Assembly (NCBI RefSeq): GCF_010501095.1
Contig: NZ_QVMP01000002.1
Coordinates: forward strand, 204,635-268,634
Source of the DNA: Dysgonomonas sp. 520
Lineage (GTDB): Bacteria > Bacteroidota > Bacteroidia > Bacteroidales > Dysgonomonadaceae
Direction of reading: 5' to 3'
DNA: 64,000 bases
A model generated the notes under the pieces. The model made no database searches. It worked only from the letters and a program-made list of their open reading frames with translations, and was not told where the DNA came from. The position numbers were made by a program, and so were the translations under genes. This document shows, in pieces, positions 17,095-26,132 of this stretch; position 1 is the stretch's first letter, and the number at the start of each line of letters is the position of its first letter.

Positions 17095-17864
17095 AAAGGC
17101 TATTGCTCGTTACTCTTTTGTTCTGTTTAAATTGCTTGTTTGTTTGGGGACAATACAATATCAAGTACGAAGACGAGGTGTTGTCGTCGAAGGAAAGAGC
17201 CAACCTAGAGAAAGTGATAGATTTTCAATTGAAATTTTATAATAATGCTCGTCTCGACAGTTTAATAAAGGCTTCCGACGTAAAGCTTTATATTTACACC
17301 GATTATTCAGCTTTTTTGCTTCATCAGAAAGAACAGATGAAAACAACCTTACACCGTTCAATGGGATTTTATTCATCAAAAAACAAGGAAGCTGTTGTGT
17401 GTAAGGACAAAAATGAGACACGATTCATGAAAACATGTTATCATGAGCTAAGTCATTTTTTCACGAATACATATTTCTCCAAAATCCCTATCTGGCTGAA
17501 TGAGGGTTTGTCCGAATATTTTTCGGAAATGAAAGTCACCGCAAAAGAAGTTAAACATATAAAAAAGGATAGAAACATAGCGCGCGTTAAAACGATGATT
17601 AAAAATCGAGATATTGATCTCAAAAACTTTATAAATTGGGACAGGCAAAGGTTTTATAAAATGTCTTTTGCTCATGACGGATATGGCTATGCCTTAGGAT
17701 ATTCTATTGTCTTGTTTTTGATGGAACAGCATAAAGATATGGTTCCGGACTATATGGGAAAGATGGCAAGCGAAAAGGATAGTGCGATTACATTTGATCA
17801 GCTATACGGGGGAGGATTCGGTCAATTTGAAAAAGACTTCTTAAGTTACATTTCAAAGCAATAA
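17091..17864 (+). CDS. Secreted HExxH metalloprotease (DUF1570/MA-clan-like)
   Basis: The 257-residue product has a signal peptide (residues 1-20, ending FVWGQ). The zinc motif is HELSH at 118-122, and WLNEGLSEYF follows with Glu138 as likely third ligand, the pattern of gluzincins such as the DUF1570 and M1-like peptidases. Downstream a GYGYALGYSIVLFLME helix is also typical. There is no pro-peptide of note, and the protein should be periplasmic or exported. The ATG overlaps the LytM-like gene stop (ATGA), so the two are translationally coupled and likely act together. Substrate unknown; a role on peptidoglycan or an envelope protein is inferred from the partner only. Confidence 0.85.
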   Translation: MKRLLLVTLLFCLNCLFVWGQYNIKYEDEVLSSKERANLEKVIDFQLKFYNNARLDSLIKASDVKLYIYTDYSAFLLHQKEQMKTTLHRSMGFYSSKNKEAVVCKDKNETRFMKTCYHELSHFFTNTYFSKIPIWLNEGLSEYFSEMKVTAKEVKHIKKDRNIARVKTMIKNRDIDLKNFINWDRQRFYKMSFAHDGYGYALGYSIVLFLMEQHKDMVPDYMGKMASEKDSAITFDQLYGGGFGQFEKDFLSYISKQ

Positions 17865-17867
17865 AAA

Positions 17868-18092
17868 GATGTTATTTCTGAGTGAAACGAAGGATCTGTA
17901 CTTTCTAAAAACAGATCCTTCACTTTGTTCAGAAACAACGTTCGCCGAAGCGAAGGCGAGGCAATGACAAAAAGACATTGAAATTTACTTTTGGGACACC
18001 TTCCTACAATCAAACCACCCTGTCCCTAAAGGCGGAGGAGCTTATTCCCTCTCTTTTGGAGAGGGTTAGGGAGAGGTGCATCCAATCTGCTT
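17868..18092. repeat. Mosaic of intergenic repeats after the metalloprotease gene
   Basis: The first unit (17877-17931) is a near-perfect hairpin: CTGAGTGAAACGAAGGATCTGT against ACAGATCCTTCACTTTGTTCAG. It directly follows the stop codon and may act as terminator. A second segment, GACATTGAAATTTACTTTTGG (17972-17992), recurs at 48434-48454 with one difference. The end holds the CCCTCTCTTTTGGAGAGGGTTAGGG unit seen also at 37438. Confidence 0.75.
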
Positions 18093-18139
18093 GGCATTAT
18101 TATAAATTTTTCTCTTAAAACTTATCACTCATAACCTCT

Positions 18140-20197
18140 TTACTTCGAAACCCTCTTTATGATGGCATAAGAACTGACTACCCCCAATTCGCCCGCTTTC
18201 CGCAAGTCGGATACACCTTTGTCTTTTTCTCCGATGTAAAGCTGGCAAATACCTCTGTTGAAGTATGCCTGAGGAAACTCATTTTCGAGCCTGATGGCCT
18301 CGTTAAAGTCGAGTATAGCACCCCTGTAATCCCTTTGCTCTGCTTTCAGGCAAGCCCTGTTGTAGTAGGCATAAGTAAATTTAGGGTCTAACTGCAATAT
18401 CTTATCATAACATTTTATGGCTTGGTTGAACTCCGGCTTATCCGTATTTACTCCGGCAATCGGCAATCCGGCTGAAGTTGACGGAGGGGTTTTGTCGCCC
18501 AAAGCATTTGTATTGGTCTGCGACAGGGCATCTATCCTGTTTTTCTCTTTCAATTCCATTTGCTTTGTGTACAAAACTCCGAGATTGAACTGCGCGAGAA
18601 TGAAGTCGGGTTTTATCGTTGTTGCTTTAGTGAGATCTTGAATGGCATTGTCGAAGTCCTGAATCAACATGTAATCGACAGAACGGGCGAAATACAACTC
18701 TGCGTTTTCTTTATCCGAATCAATCAGCATCGACAAGTTGTCGATGGATGCAAAGTGCGACGCCACCTGATCTTCGGTCAGAGGCATTTCGGCGTTCGTT
18801 ATTTTTAATTTTTGAGGCAGTATACCTTTGTTGTTAAGGTTCAGTATCTCTTGGTCGTAGTGAACAAAATTCTTCACATCGTCCAACTTCTGATAGTATG
18901 TAGCCACAAAAATCGGAGCCAAATCAAGACTAACCTGCTGATTTTGCACACGTCCCCTCGAACTGCTTGTGTATTTGCTGTTTTCCTGTTCTTCTTTGTC
19001 TGCCGTTACAAGCGAGTTAAAGTTTTCGATGCTTCTATCCGATTTTTCGCGTGTTTTGGTGCTCTCTTTCTTGGCAGGCTCCTTGCCCGACAATACGGCT
19101 CTTCTTATGCGTTCTTCCTCTGCCTGAGCATACCTCAGGTCTTCTTCCGCACCTTTCGTGTCTTTTAGCTTTCTTTTCATGTCGGCACGTGTATAGAACC
19201 CTTCATAGTAGTCGGGATATTCGTCCAGCACCTTGTTGAGGTCTGCTATTGCTCCCGTATAGTTTCCCACCTGATATTTGAGCATAGCCCTGTTCAGATA
19301 GGCCATGTTGTTGTCGGGTTCGGCGGCAAGCACCACATCGAAGTCTGTGATGGCATTGTTTATGTCGCCAACTTGCGCACGCAGCAAAGCCCTGTTGAAT
19401 CGCCCGATGATATTGTTCGGTTCCAGGTCAACCACTTTGTTGTAATCGTCCATAGCGCTGCGGTAATTGTCTTGCGCATAATATACCAATCCACGGTTGA
19501 TGTAATTACCTACAATCAGCGGGTCGAGGCGTATAGCCTCATTGAGATTGGTAAGAGCGTCGTCGTATTTCTTTTGTTGATAGTTGAGAAGTCCCAGCAT
19601 AGAATAGGTTTGCGTGTTGTATGGGTCTAGCTCCAAGGCTTTGTTGTAGTTGGTTTTTGCCTGAATGGTGTCGCCTTTTTCCAAAAACATCGAGCCTCTG
19701 GTCAAAAATCCCTGCACATAAGTGGGATTAAGGTCTAATAGCTTGTCCAGAGTCTTTTCGGCGTCGTTAAAGTCTTTTTTCTTGATGTAGGCGATACTCA
19801 TATTTATCAGCACCATCTTTTCGTCGGGTATCATGTCGAGACTTTTGTCATAGTCGACAATAGCTCCGTCGTAATCTCCCGTATTCAGCCTCGAGTCACC
19901 TCTCAGATAATATGACCGGGAAATAAACGGGTTTCGCTTGATGCAGGCATCGAAGTCTTCTTCCGCCCCTTTAAAATCTTCAAGGAAATATTTGGATAAC
20001 CCTCTGTAAAAATATGGTTCGGCCAGGTATGGCTTTGCTTTCACTACCTGATTGAAATATTGTATGGCCAATACATAATCTTCATAGTAAAGCGCATTAC
20101 GCCCTATGACCATTACTTTGTCCGTATCAATAACCTGAGCCGAAACAGGCAGGAGGCTGAAGAAAATGAAAACAGAAAGGAGTATATTTCTCATCAT
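18140..20197 (-). CDS. Exported TPR-repeat protein
   Basis: The product has at least twelve tetratricopeptide repeats in two blocks: one covering most of the first 370 residues and one near the C-terminus (IKCYDKILQLDPKFTYAYYN). Between them is a charged linker rich in Lys, Glu and Ser and a less regular region. I place the start at ATG 20197 (MMRNILLSVFIFFSLLPVS), which gives a clean signal peptide ending in AQ; the frame stays open upstream to 20266, but that extension is AT-rich and would bury the signal. TPR arrays are protein-binding scaffolds; the partner is unknown. It follows the Wzc-like gene on the same strand, separated by a terminator. Confidence 0.85.
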   Translation of the reverse strand: MMRNILLSVFIFFSLLPVSAQVIDTDKVMVIGRNALYYEDYVLAIQYFNQVVKAKPYLAEPYFYRGLSKYFLEDFKGAEEDFDACIKRNPFISRSYYLRGDSRLNTGDYDGAIVDYDKSLDMIPDEKMVLINMSIAYIKKKDFNDAEKTLDKLLDLNPTYVQGFLTRGSMFLEKGDTIQAKTNYNKALELDPYNTQTYSMLGLLNYQQKKYDDALTNLNEAIRLDPLIVGNYINRGLVYYAQDNYRSAMDDYNKVVDLEPNNIIGRFNRALLRAQVGDINNAITDFDVVLAAEPDNNMAYLNRAMLKYQVGNYTGAIADLNKVLDEYPDYYEGFYTRADMKRKLKDTKGAEEDLRYAQAEEERIRRAVLSGKEPAKKESTKTREKSDRSIENFNSLVTADKEEQENSKYTSSSRGRVQNQQVSLDLAPIFVATYYQKLDDVKNFVHYDQEILNLNNKGILPQKLKITNAEMPLTEDQVASHFASIDNLSMLIDSDKENAELYFARSVDYMLIQDFDNAIQDLTKATTIKPDFILAQFNLGVLYTKQMELKEKNRIDALSQTNTNALGDKTPPSTSAGLPIAGVNTDKPEFNQAIKCYDKILQLDPKFTYAYYNRACLKAEQRDYRGAILDFNEAIRLENEFPQAYFNRGICQLYIGEKDKGVSDLRKAGELGVVSSYAIIKRVSK

Positions 20198-20269
20198 CTT
20201 GTTATTTATAAGAATCAACAGATTGGCTTTATTTGCATAATATGACAAATATATTAAATCTGCCAATAC

Positions 20270-20306
20270 AGAAAAAAAGAGGAGGCCGATAAGCCTCCCT
20301 TTTTAT
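20270..20306 (-). terminator. Rho-independent terminator after the Wzc-like gene
   Basis: GGAGGC / GCCTCC (20281-20286 and 20293-20298) with a 6-nt loop, extended by A-rich and T-rich arms, 20 bp downstream of the minus-strand Wzc-like stop. It separates the export cluster from the TPR gene. Confidence 0.65.
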
Positions 20307-20325
20307 ATATTTTTTCGTTTTTCAC

Positions 20326-22722
20326 CTATTTGTCAAAATAGTCATCGTGGTAGTACGAATTGCGTTTCAGGTAGTATGTCTTATCGCCATAATAGCGTGA
20401 TGTTCCATAATATCCTTCCCTTCCTTTGACATCGTTAAACACAAGTCCCACATTGTAAATACCGTCATTCTTGATCTGAGTGATAACACTCTTGAAGAAT
20501 GATTTGTTTGTTTTTGCTCTACGCACAACAAACATGGTAGTATCTACCAATTTGGCCAATATGTACGCATCAGATACCAGCCCCACAGGACTACAGTCGA
20601 CGATAACGTAATCGTATTTGGTATGCAGATAGTGTATCAGGTCTTTAGTTTTCTTTGTCTTGATCAACTCGCTGGGGTTGGGAGGCAACGTTCCGGCAGG
20701 GATAATGTCAAAACCAAAATCGGGATGAGTTATCAATATTTCGTCTAAAGACACTTGTCCGATCAGGAAGTTTGAAACCCCTTTCTTGTTTTGCACATCA
20801 AGCAGTTTTGCTACAGACGGCCTTCTCAAGTCGAAATCGACCAAAACCACACGCTTGCCGGTCAGCTGGTAGATAGAGGCAATGTTGGCTGCAACAAATG
20901 TTTTACCGTCGGCAGGTTCGGCCGATGTAACCAGGACAATGATTCCCGATTCACGTTGTGCCATATACTCGATACGGATACGCATATTACGAAACGATTC
21001 GGCAAAGCTCGATTTTGGAAAATTCTTAACAATGGCTCTGCCCTTGCTGAACTTTTTCGATACGTTTTCAACCGCACCAATAACCGGAAAGCCCGATATG
21101 CGTTCGCATTCTTCTTTGGTTGCTATTGTGAAGTTGAATAGTTCTTCCTTGCAAATGACAAATATTAATGGGATGGCCAATCCTATAATAAAATAGAGCA
21201 TGTATGTTTGCTTTATGTCTCCTCCGTTGATCGGGCCACTAACCAGGCGTGGTGCTTCCAGAACATAATTGTCGGGGATGTTAGAGTGCTTTTGCAAGTT
21301 TGCTTCCCTAAGCCTGCTGTCGATGTAGGTAGAGTATTGCTCGTTCAACTTATAATTCTTTTCATATCTGGCGTATGCTCTTTCCTGAGTGGGTAGTGTG
21401 TTTATTTGAGCATCCAGTTGAATTTCACTTTTGCCAAGGTTCTCTTGTTCAGCCAATAATTTTGTCTGGCTGTTCTTCAACTCATTCAATATTTTTAGCT
21501 TGGCATTGTCCAATTTTTTATTTTGTTCCTGATATTGAGGATGAGCTGAACCCATTTTCTGAACCGACATCAACAATTCGTTATATGCCTTGACGTTTGC
21601 ATCCAATGATGGGTTATTGATGCCTAAAGTGTTGGTGATATCGTCCAACTCGGTATTGTTACCTATGGCAAGGCTAATTATATTTGTTATCTGAAGCAAC
21701 GTTATTTCGGCTGCTTTAGCTTCCTTCTTTTTGGCTACAACCTCATCCAGTTTGAGCCTTAAGTCTTGATCTTCTATTCTGTAAATACCTGTCTCATCCT
21801 GAAAATCTTTAAACGCATTTTCCGAAACGATAAGCGAATCCTGAAACATCAGTTTTTGTCTCTCCAAAAAGGCAATAGTTCTGTCTGTCGCTTCATTTTT
21901 CAGATAGAGGTTGTGTGCCTGATATTCATCAATCAGAGCAGTAAGGAAGTCTTTATCCTCTGTGGGGTTTGTTCCTGTTTTGTATATAGACAGTGCCGAA
22001 GATCCTTCTTGCTCTATGGCCGAACGGATACTGTTTGAATAGCGTGCAACCAAATCATTTACCGTAAGAAACTTAAAATTGAAAGGTTTGAAATTTGCCC
22101 TGAACCGGTCTGTTTTGGTCACTTTGATATAGAAGTCGTTTAAAGAAATAAATTCTCCGTAGGAGGCTTCTATCGAAAACTCAGGTTTGTCATCCCGAGC
22201 TTCGTAAAAGATGCGACATTTATTGGCATCAATGGGTTCGATAGTATATATGTTTTGATACGATTTTTGCCCTATCGATTGCCATTCTATTATGACAGGA
22301 GTCTTTCCATACATGTTATCTGTATTGAACTGACCTACTCTGAAATAGTAGACACGCATTTGTGGCAACCGCTCGATGGTTTTGACAATCATATCGTGCG
22401 ATTGCAATATCATTTGCTGATTGACCGTATTGCGCACCAGATTTCCCAGAGGAGCTCCTTGCCCCATTGCCAGTCCTCCACGATTTTCGAGGATCATCAG
22501 CGCGCGGGTCTGATATACGGGGGTCCATGTTTTGTTCTTAATAAATGCATAGCCCATACATACAATCAGGGATATAGCAAACAAATACCAATATTTTAGT
22601 ATACGGTAAAACCACAAAACGAAATCGAAAGACATCCTGTTTCTCGTTTGCGGATCATCGAAAAATGGGTCCACTCCGCCGAGAGGCGATGATGTTGAAA
22701 TGTTTTTTATATCTTTTTCCAT
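20326..22722 (-). CDS. Wzc-like polysaccharide co-polymerase with tyrosine autokinase
   Basis: This 798-residue inner-membrane protein has a Wzz-type N-terminal domain with a first membrane helix (about residues 45-65), a long periplasmic part with coiled-coil segments, a second membrane helix (YMLYFIIGLAIPLIFVI, about 500-525) and a C-terminal BY-kinase domain. Kinase motifs are Walker A SAEPADGKT, Walker A' VVLVDFDLRRP and Walker B VIVDCSP. The last 30 residues are Tyr-rich (YYGTSRYYGDKTYY), the autophosphorylation cluster that controls chain length and export. It is the last gene of a run with two Wza-like lipoproteins, 34 bp after the second. The frame starts at ATG 22722. Confidence 0.95.
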   Translation of the reverse strand: MEKDIKNISTSSPLGGVDPFFDDPQTRNRMSFDFVLWFYRILKYWYLFAISLIVCMGYAFIKNKTWTPVYQTRALMILENRGGLAMGQGAPLGNLVRNTVNQQMILQSHDMIVKTIERLPQMRVYYFRVGQFNTDNMYGKTPVIIEWQSIGQKSYQNIYTIEPIDANKCRIFYEARDDKPEFSIEASYGEFISLNDFYIKVTKTDRFRANFKPFNFKFLTVNDLVARYSNSIRSAIEQEGSSALSIYKTGTNPTEDKDFLTALIDEYQAHNLYLKNEATDRTIAFLERQKLMFQDSLIVSENAFKDFQDETGIYRIEDQDLRLKLDEVVAKKKEAKAAEITLLQITNIISLAIGNNTELDDITNTLGINNPSLDANVKAYNELLMSVQKMGSAHPQYQEQNKKLDNAKLKILNELKNSQTKLLAEQENLGKSEIQLDAQINTLPTQERAYARYEKNYKLNEQYSTYIDSRLREANLQKHSNIPDNYVLEAPRLVSGPINGGDIKQTYMLYFIIGLAIPLIFVICKEELFNFTIATKEECERISGFPVIGAVENVSKKFSKGRAIVKNFPKSSFAESFRNMRIRIEYMAQRESGIIVLVTSAEPADGKTFVAANIASIYQLTGKRVVLVDFDLRRPSVAKLLDVQNKKGVSNFLIGQVSLDEILITHPDFGFDIIPAGTLPPNPSELIKTKKTKDLIHYLHTKYDYVIVDCSPVGLVSDAYILAKLVDTTMFVVRRAKTNKSFFKSVITQIKNDGIYNVGLVFNDVKGREGYYGTSRYYGDKTYYLKRNSYYHDDYFDK

Positions 22723-22755
22723 TAATGTATAACTCCGGTCTAAATTTGTTAGTTT

Positions 22756-23526
22756 TTATTTATATCTGGCATATAGTCCTATAACAAACAATAATGTAGT
22801 AGTAATGGTTGTTACAACCTGTGTTGCAGATCTTATCTGGAAGAAAGATCTTTTTCCACTAGTAGAAAAGTATATTACATCATTGGGTTGTATATAGTAG
22901 AATTCCGATTCAATTATTGCTGTCGACCTTAAATCGAAAATTTTTTCAATGCTGCGTCCGTCTTCTTGTAGTCTGACAATTTTTACCTTGCTGAAGTCCA
23001 TTACTTCATCAACCCTTCCCATCATTGCCAATGCCTGAAAAATAGTCAGATTGTCTTTATATACCTGCACTGTGGCATTATTAGTATTTGATACAACATA
23101 AAATACTTTATTCATCAGTCTGACAACAACCTGTGCATCGGGATACGATTGCACCATTTCTCTTTGTATGGCAACCTCGGCCTCAGCTATGGTCAGGCCT
23201 TTCACTTCTATCTCGCCAAAATAAGGTATAGAAATGTTTCCATTTTCATAGATTGTGTATCCTGTATTGGCTGTGCCTCCTACTCCTTCAGACTCGGTAG
23301 AAGATACTACACCATTAAATTCGGCTGCAAAGTCTTTATTGCGGGTAAGTATTGTACACGATATCTGGTCGTATACTTGCAACCTGTAATCTTCGAGTTT
23401 TTGCATTGCACTATACGAACCTTTTTCCTGCATCAGGTTTATTTCTTTCGAAGTGGTACAGGAATATATTGAAATGCCTGCCAGTAATAAAAATAGTCCT
23501 TTAAATATAATGTTATTCTTCATCAC
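22756..23526 (-). CDS. Wza-like polysaccharide export lipoprotein, second copy
   Basis: The 256-residue product has a lipobox IYSC (Cys23) and the polysaccharide-export pattern: a short biosynthesis/export domain (EDYRLQVYDQISCTILTRN), an SLBB-like repeat (KVFYVVSNTNNATVQVYK) and the end motif YYIQPNDVIYFS before a hydrophobic tail. It is shorter than E. coli Wza (379) but of normal Bacteroidota size. It is clearly a paralogue of the gene just upstream, sharing the start TSK..NL.Q and the FYYIQPNDVIY block. The two may form a mixed outer-membrane channel or serve different chains. Confidence 0.88.
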   Translation of the reverse strand: MMKNNIIFKGLFLLLAGISIYSCTTSKEINLMQEKGSYSAMQKLEDYRLQVYDQISCTILTRNKDFAAEFNGVVSSTESEGVGGTANTGYTIYENGNISIPYFGEIEVKGLTIAEAEVAIQREMVQSYPDAQVVVRLMNKVFYVVSNTNNATVQVYKDNLTIFQALAMMGRVDEVMDFSKVKIVRLQEDGRSIEKIFDLRSTAIIESEFYYIQPNDVIYFSTSGKRSFFQIRSATQVVTTITTTLLFVIGLYARYK

Positions 23527-23532
23527 AATCTA

Positions 23533-24312
23533 TTATTTGAAAGAATCAAAAATAAAAAATAGTCCTGTCACAGTAGAAATGGTAGCAAAAATGTCCCAGA
23601 AGTTTGAGATCCGTCCAAAGAATGTAGAACCTACCCTTGGCATGTATATAACATCATTGGGTTGAATATAGTAATATTCAGAGTCGATGATATCCTTCGA
23701 CCTGATGTCGAAAGATTTATATACAGAGTTGCCTCCGGCAGTTTGTCTGATGATGTATACCTTTTTCCTGTTTCCAATATCCGAGCCGGAACCGATTTTT
23801 GCCAATGCCTGAAAAATGTTTAACCGTTGTTTGTCCATTGATACCCGGCTATAACCCAGTTCGCCCAATACTGAAAAATATCTGTTGTTGAGAACAACAT
23901 CTACTGTAACATTTGACGAAAAATTCTTGAAACGGGAGGCTATCAAAGCCTTTGCTTCCAAAATTGTTTTGTCTTCGACCAACAGTTTTCCGATGTATGG
24001 AATTTTTATTGTTCCATCCGATGCCACATTCAATATTTTCAGATCGTTGGATACATCTGCATTTCCAACTCCTAGATTTGTTACCTGTGGCACTGTTTCT
24101 ATATACATAGAAAACAGCGATTTCATATTTTCATCCAGTGTATAGACCATTAACCTGAGTTGGTCTCCGGGGATGATTCTGTAGTCTTTCGGTGTATCCT
24201 CTATCGGATAGTTTTTTCGTATATCCTGCAATAAATTATAATCTTTCGATGTGATACACGAGGAAAGCAAACATAATATAATTGACAAGGGGATTAAAAA
24301 AAATTTCTTCAT
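23533..24312 (-). CDS. Wza-like polysaccharide export lipoprotein, first copy
   Basis: The 259-residue product has a lipobox LSSC (Cys19) followed by ITSKDYNLLQD. The export domain is DYRIIPGDQLRLMVYTLDE, with a conserved polysaccharide-export strand GTIKIPYIGKL, an SLBB-like region and a final YYIQPNDVIYMPRVGS, then a hydrophobic C-terminus. The stop is 6 bp from the start of the second copy. The gene begins 14 bp after the def stop, so the export genes share the def transcript or a promoter inside def. No glycosyltransferase or Wzy/Wzx gene is found beside it. Confidence 0.88.
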   Translation of the reverse strand: MKKFFLIPLSIILCLLSSCITSKDYNLLQDIRKNYPIEDTPKDYRIIPGDQLRLMVYTLDENMKSLFSMYIETVPQVTNLGVGNADVSNDLKILNVASDGTIKIPYIGKLLVEDKTILEAKALIASRFKNFSSNVTVDVVLNNRYFSVLGELGYSRVSMDKQRLNIFQALAKIGSGSDIGNRKKVYIIRQTAGGNSVYKSFDIRSKDIIDSEYYYIQPNDVIYMPRVGSTFFGRISNFWDIFATISTVTGLFFIFDSFK

Positions 24313-24326
24313 GAGCCAATAAATAA

Positions 24327-24884
24327 TTATTTCTGAATAGCTTTTACTCTATAATGGCAATTTGTCCTACCTTTGATAAGGTTGTTGAGTTTCGATTTTA
24401 TTAATTGTTTCCGTATGCCGGATATTTTATCAATGAACAATGCTCCTTCCAGATGGTCGTATTCGTGTTGAATGCAACGGGCGAAGAAATCTTCGTAAGT
24501 CTCATTATGTTCAACAAAGTTCTCATCAAAATAGTTTATTCTTATTTTTTCTTCCCTCTGAACGGTTTCGTTTATGCCGGGTATGCTCAGGCATCCTTCC
24601 TGAAGGGCAACAATTTCGCCCGAACGTTCTGTTATTCGTGGGTTTATGAATACTTTTTTGAAGTCTTTGTATTGAGGATTGTCTTCGGCAAGAGGTTCCA
24701 GGTCTATGACAAATATGCGTACGTCAAGCCCGATTTGTGGCGCAGCTAAGCCAACGCCGTCGGCGTTATACATTGTCTCGAACATGTTGTTTATCAGTTC
24801 TTGGATGTTTGGGTAATCTTGTGTTATGTCTTCTGCCACTTTCCTTAACACTGGTTGCCCATATAAATATATAGGTAATATCAT
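24327..24884 (-). CDS. def: Peptide deformylase
   Basis: The enzyme removes the formyl group from the N-terminal Met of new proteins. All three active-site motifs are present in 185 residues: [10 protein letters not shown] (43-52), EGCLS (96-100, metal ligand Cys98) and QHEYDHLEG (139-147, ligands His140 and His144 with catalytic Glu141). Its ATG overlaps the ruvX stop by 4 bp, so the two are translationally coupled. The ruvX-def pair is common in Bacteroidota. Confidence 0.97.
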   Translation of the reverse strand: MILPIYLYGQPVLRKVAEDITQDYPNIQELINNMFETMYNADGVGLAAPQIGLDVRIFVIDLEPLAEDNPQYKDFKKVFINPRITERSGEIVALQEGCLSIPGINETVQREEKIRINYFDENFVEHNETYEDFFARCIQHEYDHLEGALFIDKISGIRKQLIKSKLNNLIKGRTNCHYRVKAIQK

Positions 24885-25315
24885 GTCTGTTTATGATTGT
24901 TGTATTGTCTGCTTTCCATATAGCTTTGTAATAATATGACGGCACTTATTTCGTCTACCAGGGCTTTGTTCGACCTGGCTTTCTTCTTTAGCCCGCCTTC
25001 GAGCATGGCTTTGTGAGCCATCACCGAGGTATATCTTTCATCATAGAATATAATATCCATATCTGAATAGAGTTTCGCCAGTTTATTTGCAAAAACCTTC
25101 ACATTTTTCATGTTTTCGGAAGGTTGATTGTTTGTTTGCTTAGGCAATCCGATTATTACAGAGTCAACAGGCTCTTTTTCAAAATAATTTTTCAAAAAAT
25201 CAAAAAGCGTATGTGTCGGTACTGTCGTCAACCCTGTTGCTATAATCTGCAATGTGTCTGTGACAGCCAAACCTGTACGTTTTGTGCCATAATCAATAGC
25301 AATTAATCGTCCCAC
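24881..25315 (-). CDS. ruvX: Holliday-junction resolvase-like nuclease YqgF/RuvX
   Basis: The 144-residue RNase H-fold protein matches the YqgF/RuvX family, which acts in 16S rRNA 5'-end maturation and has been proposed as a Holliday-junction nuclease. Visible motifs are the first strand [16 protein letters not shown] with the catalytic Asp and the block [13 protein letters not shown]. The start is a GTG at 25315, since no ATG lies ahead of the catalytic strand in this frame. A perfect -7 box ends only 7 bp before this GTG, so the message may have almost no leader. Confidence 0.93.
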   Translation of the reverse strand: MGRLIAIDYGTKRTGLAVTDTLQIIATGLTTVPTHTLFDFLKNYFEKEPVDSVIIGLPKQTNNQPSENMKNVKVFANKLAKLYSDMDIIFYDERYTSVMAHKAMLEGGLKKKARSNKALVDEISAVILLQSYMESRQYNNHKQT

Positions 25316-25321
25316 AAGCTA

Positions 25322-25329
25322 CAAAGATA
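25322..25329 (-). promoter_or_regulatory. Predicted -7 box of ruvX
   Basis: The minus strand reads TATCTTTG, a perfect TAnnTTTG match, 7 bp from the GTG start of ruvX. It lies in the 33-bp gap to lptB. No -33 box at the usual distance is seen. Confidence 0.4.
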
Positions 25330-25348
25330 AAAAAAAACATCCAAAGTT

Positions 25349-26116
25349 TCACTTTAAGTGATCAAAGCTACGTCGTTTCAGCTCAAAATCTTTCCCTAAG
25401 TATTTTTCCCGCACAATTTCGTTCGATGCCAATTCTTCGGCCGAACCCTGAAAAAGCACTTTCCCTTCAAACAAAAGATAAGCTCTGTCTGTGATACTCA
25501 AGGTTTCGTCCACGTTGTGGTCGGTGATGAGTATCCCGATGTTTCGGTATTTCAGTTGTGCTACAATTTCCTGAATGTCTTGAACGGCAATAGGGTCTAC
25601 TCCCGCAAAAGGCTCATCCAACATAATGAATTTTGGGTCGATGGCCAAACAGCGGGCAATTTCGGCACGCCGTCTTTCGCCTCCCGACAGCCTGTCGCCC
25701 AAGTTTTTCCGAACTTTATGCAACCCGAATTCCGAAATAAGGCTTTCCAGCTTTTCTTTCTGATATTGTTTCGTCGTTTTGGTCATTTCCAAAACGGCAC
25801 GGATGTTATCTTCCACCGACATTTTCCTGAAAATGGATGCCTCTTGCGCCAGATATCCGATTCCGTTTTGTGCCCGTTTGTATACAGGGAATTTGGTTAT
25901 GTTGCTGTCGTCCAAAAAAATATTGCCTGCATTGGGCATAACCAACCCAACGGTCATATAAAAAGTAGTGGTCTTGCCTGCCCCGTTAGGACCAAGCAAG
26001 CCAACTATTTCTCCTTGTTTTACTTCTATCGAAACATTGTTGACAACAGTACGCGACTTGTATTTTTTTACAAGATTCTCCGTCCTGAGTGTCATAGAGC
26101 TGTTTTTACTCATCAA
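25349..26116 (-). CDS. lptB: LPS transport ATPase LptB
   Basis: LptB drives LPS extraction from the inner membrane with LptFG. The 255 residues contain Walker [14 protein letters not shown], the family sequence [14 protein letters not shown], signature [16 protein letters not shown], Walker [14 protein letters not shown] and H-loop ITDHNV, all in the LptB-specific form. It is somewhat longer than E. coli LptB (241) because of extra residues at both ends. An alternative start is Met8. The gene follows ilvE by 16 bp on the same strand and probably shares its transcript. The lptFG permease genes are not in the window. Confidence 0.95.
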   Translation of the reverse strand: MMSKNSSMTLRTENLVKKYKSRTVVNNVSIEVKQGEIVGLLGPNGAGKTTTFYMTVGLVMPNAGNIFLDDSNITKFPVYKRAQNGIGYLAQEASIFRKMSVEDNIRAVLEMTKTTKQYQKEKLESLISEFGLHKVRKNLGDRLSGGERRRAEIARCLAIDPKFIMLDEPFAGVDPIAVQDIQEIVAQLKYRNIGILITDHNVDETLSITDRAYLLFEGKVLFQGSAEELASNEIVREKYLGKDFELKRRSFDHLK

Positions 26117-26132
26117 TTATGTTTTTATTTTT

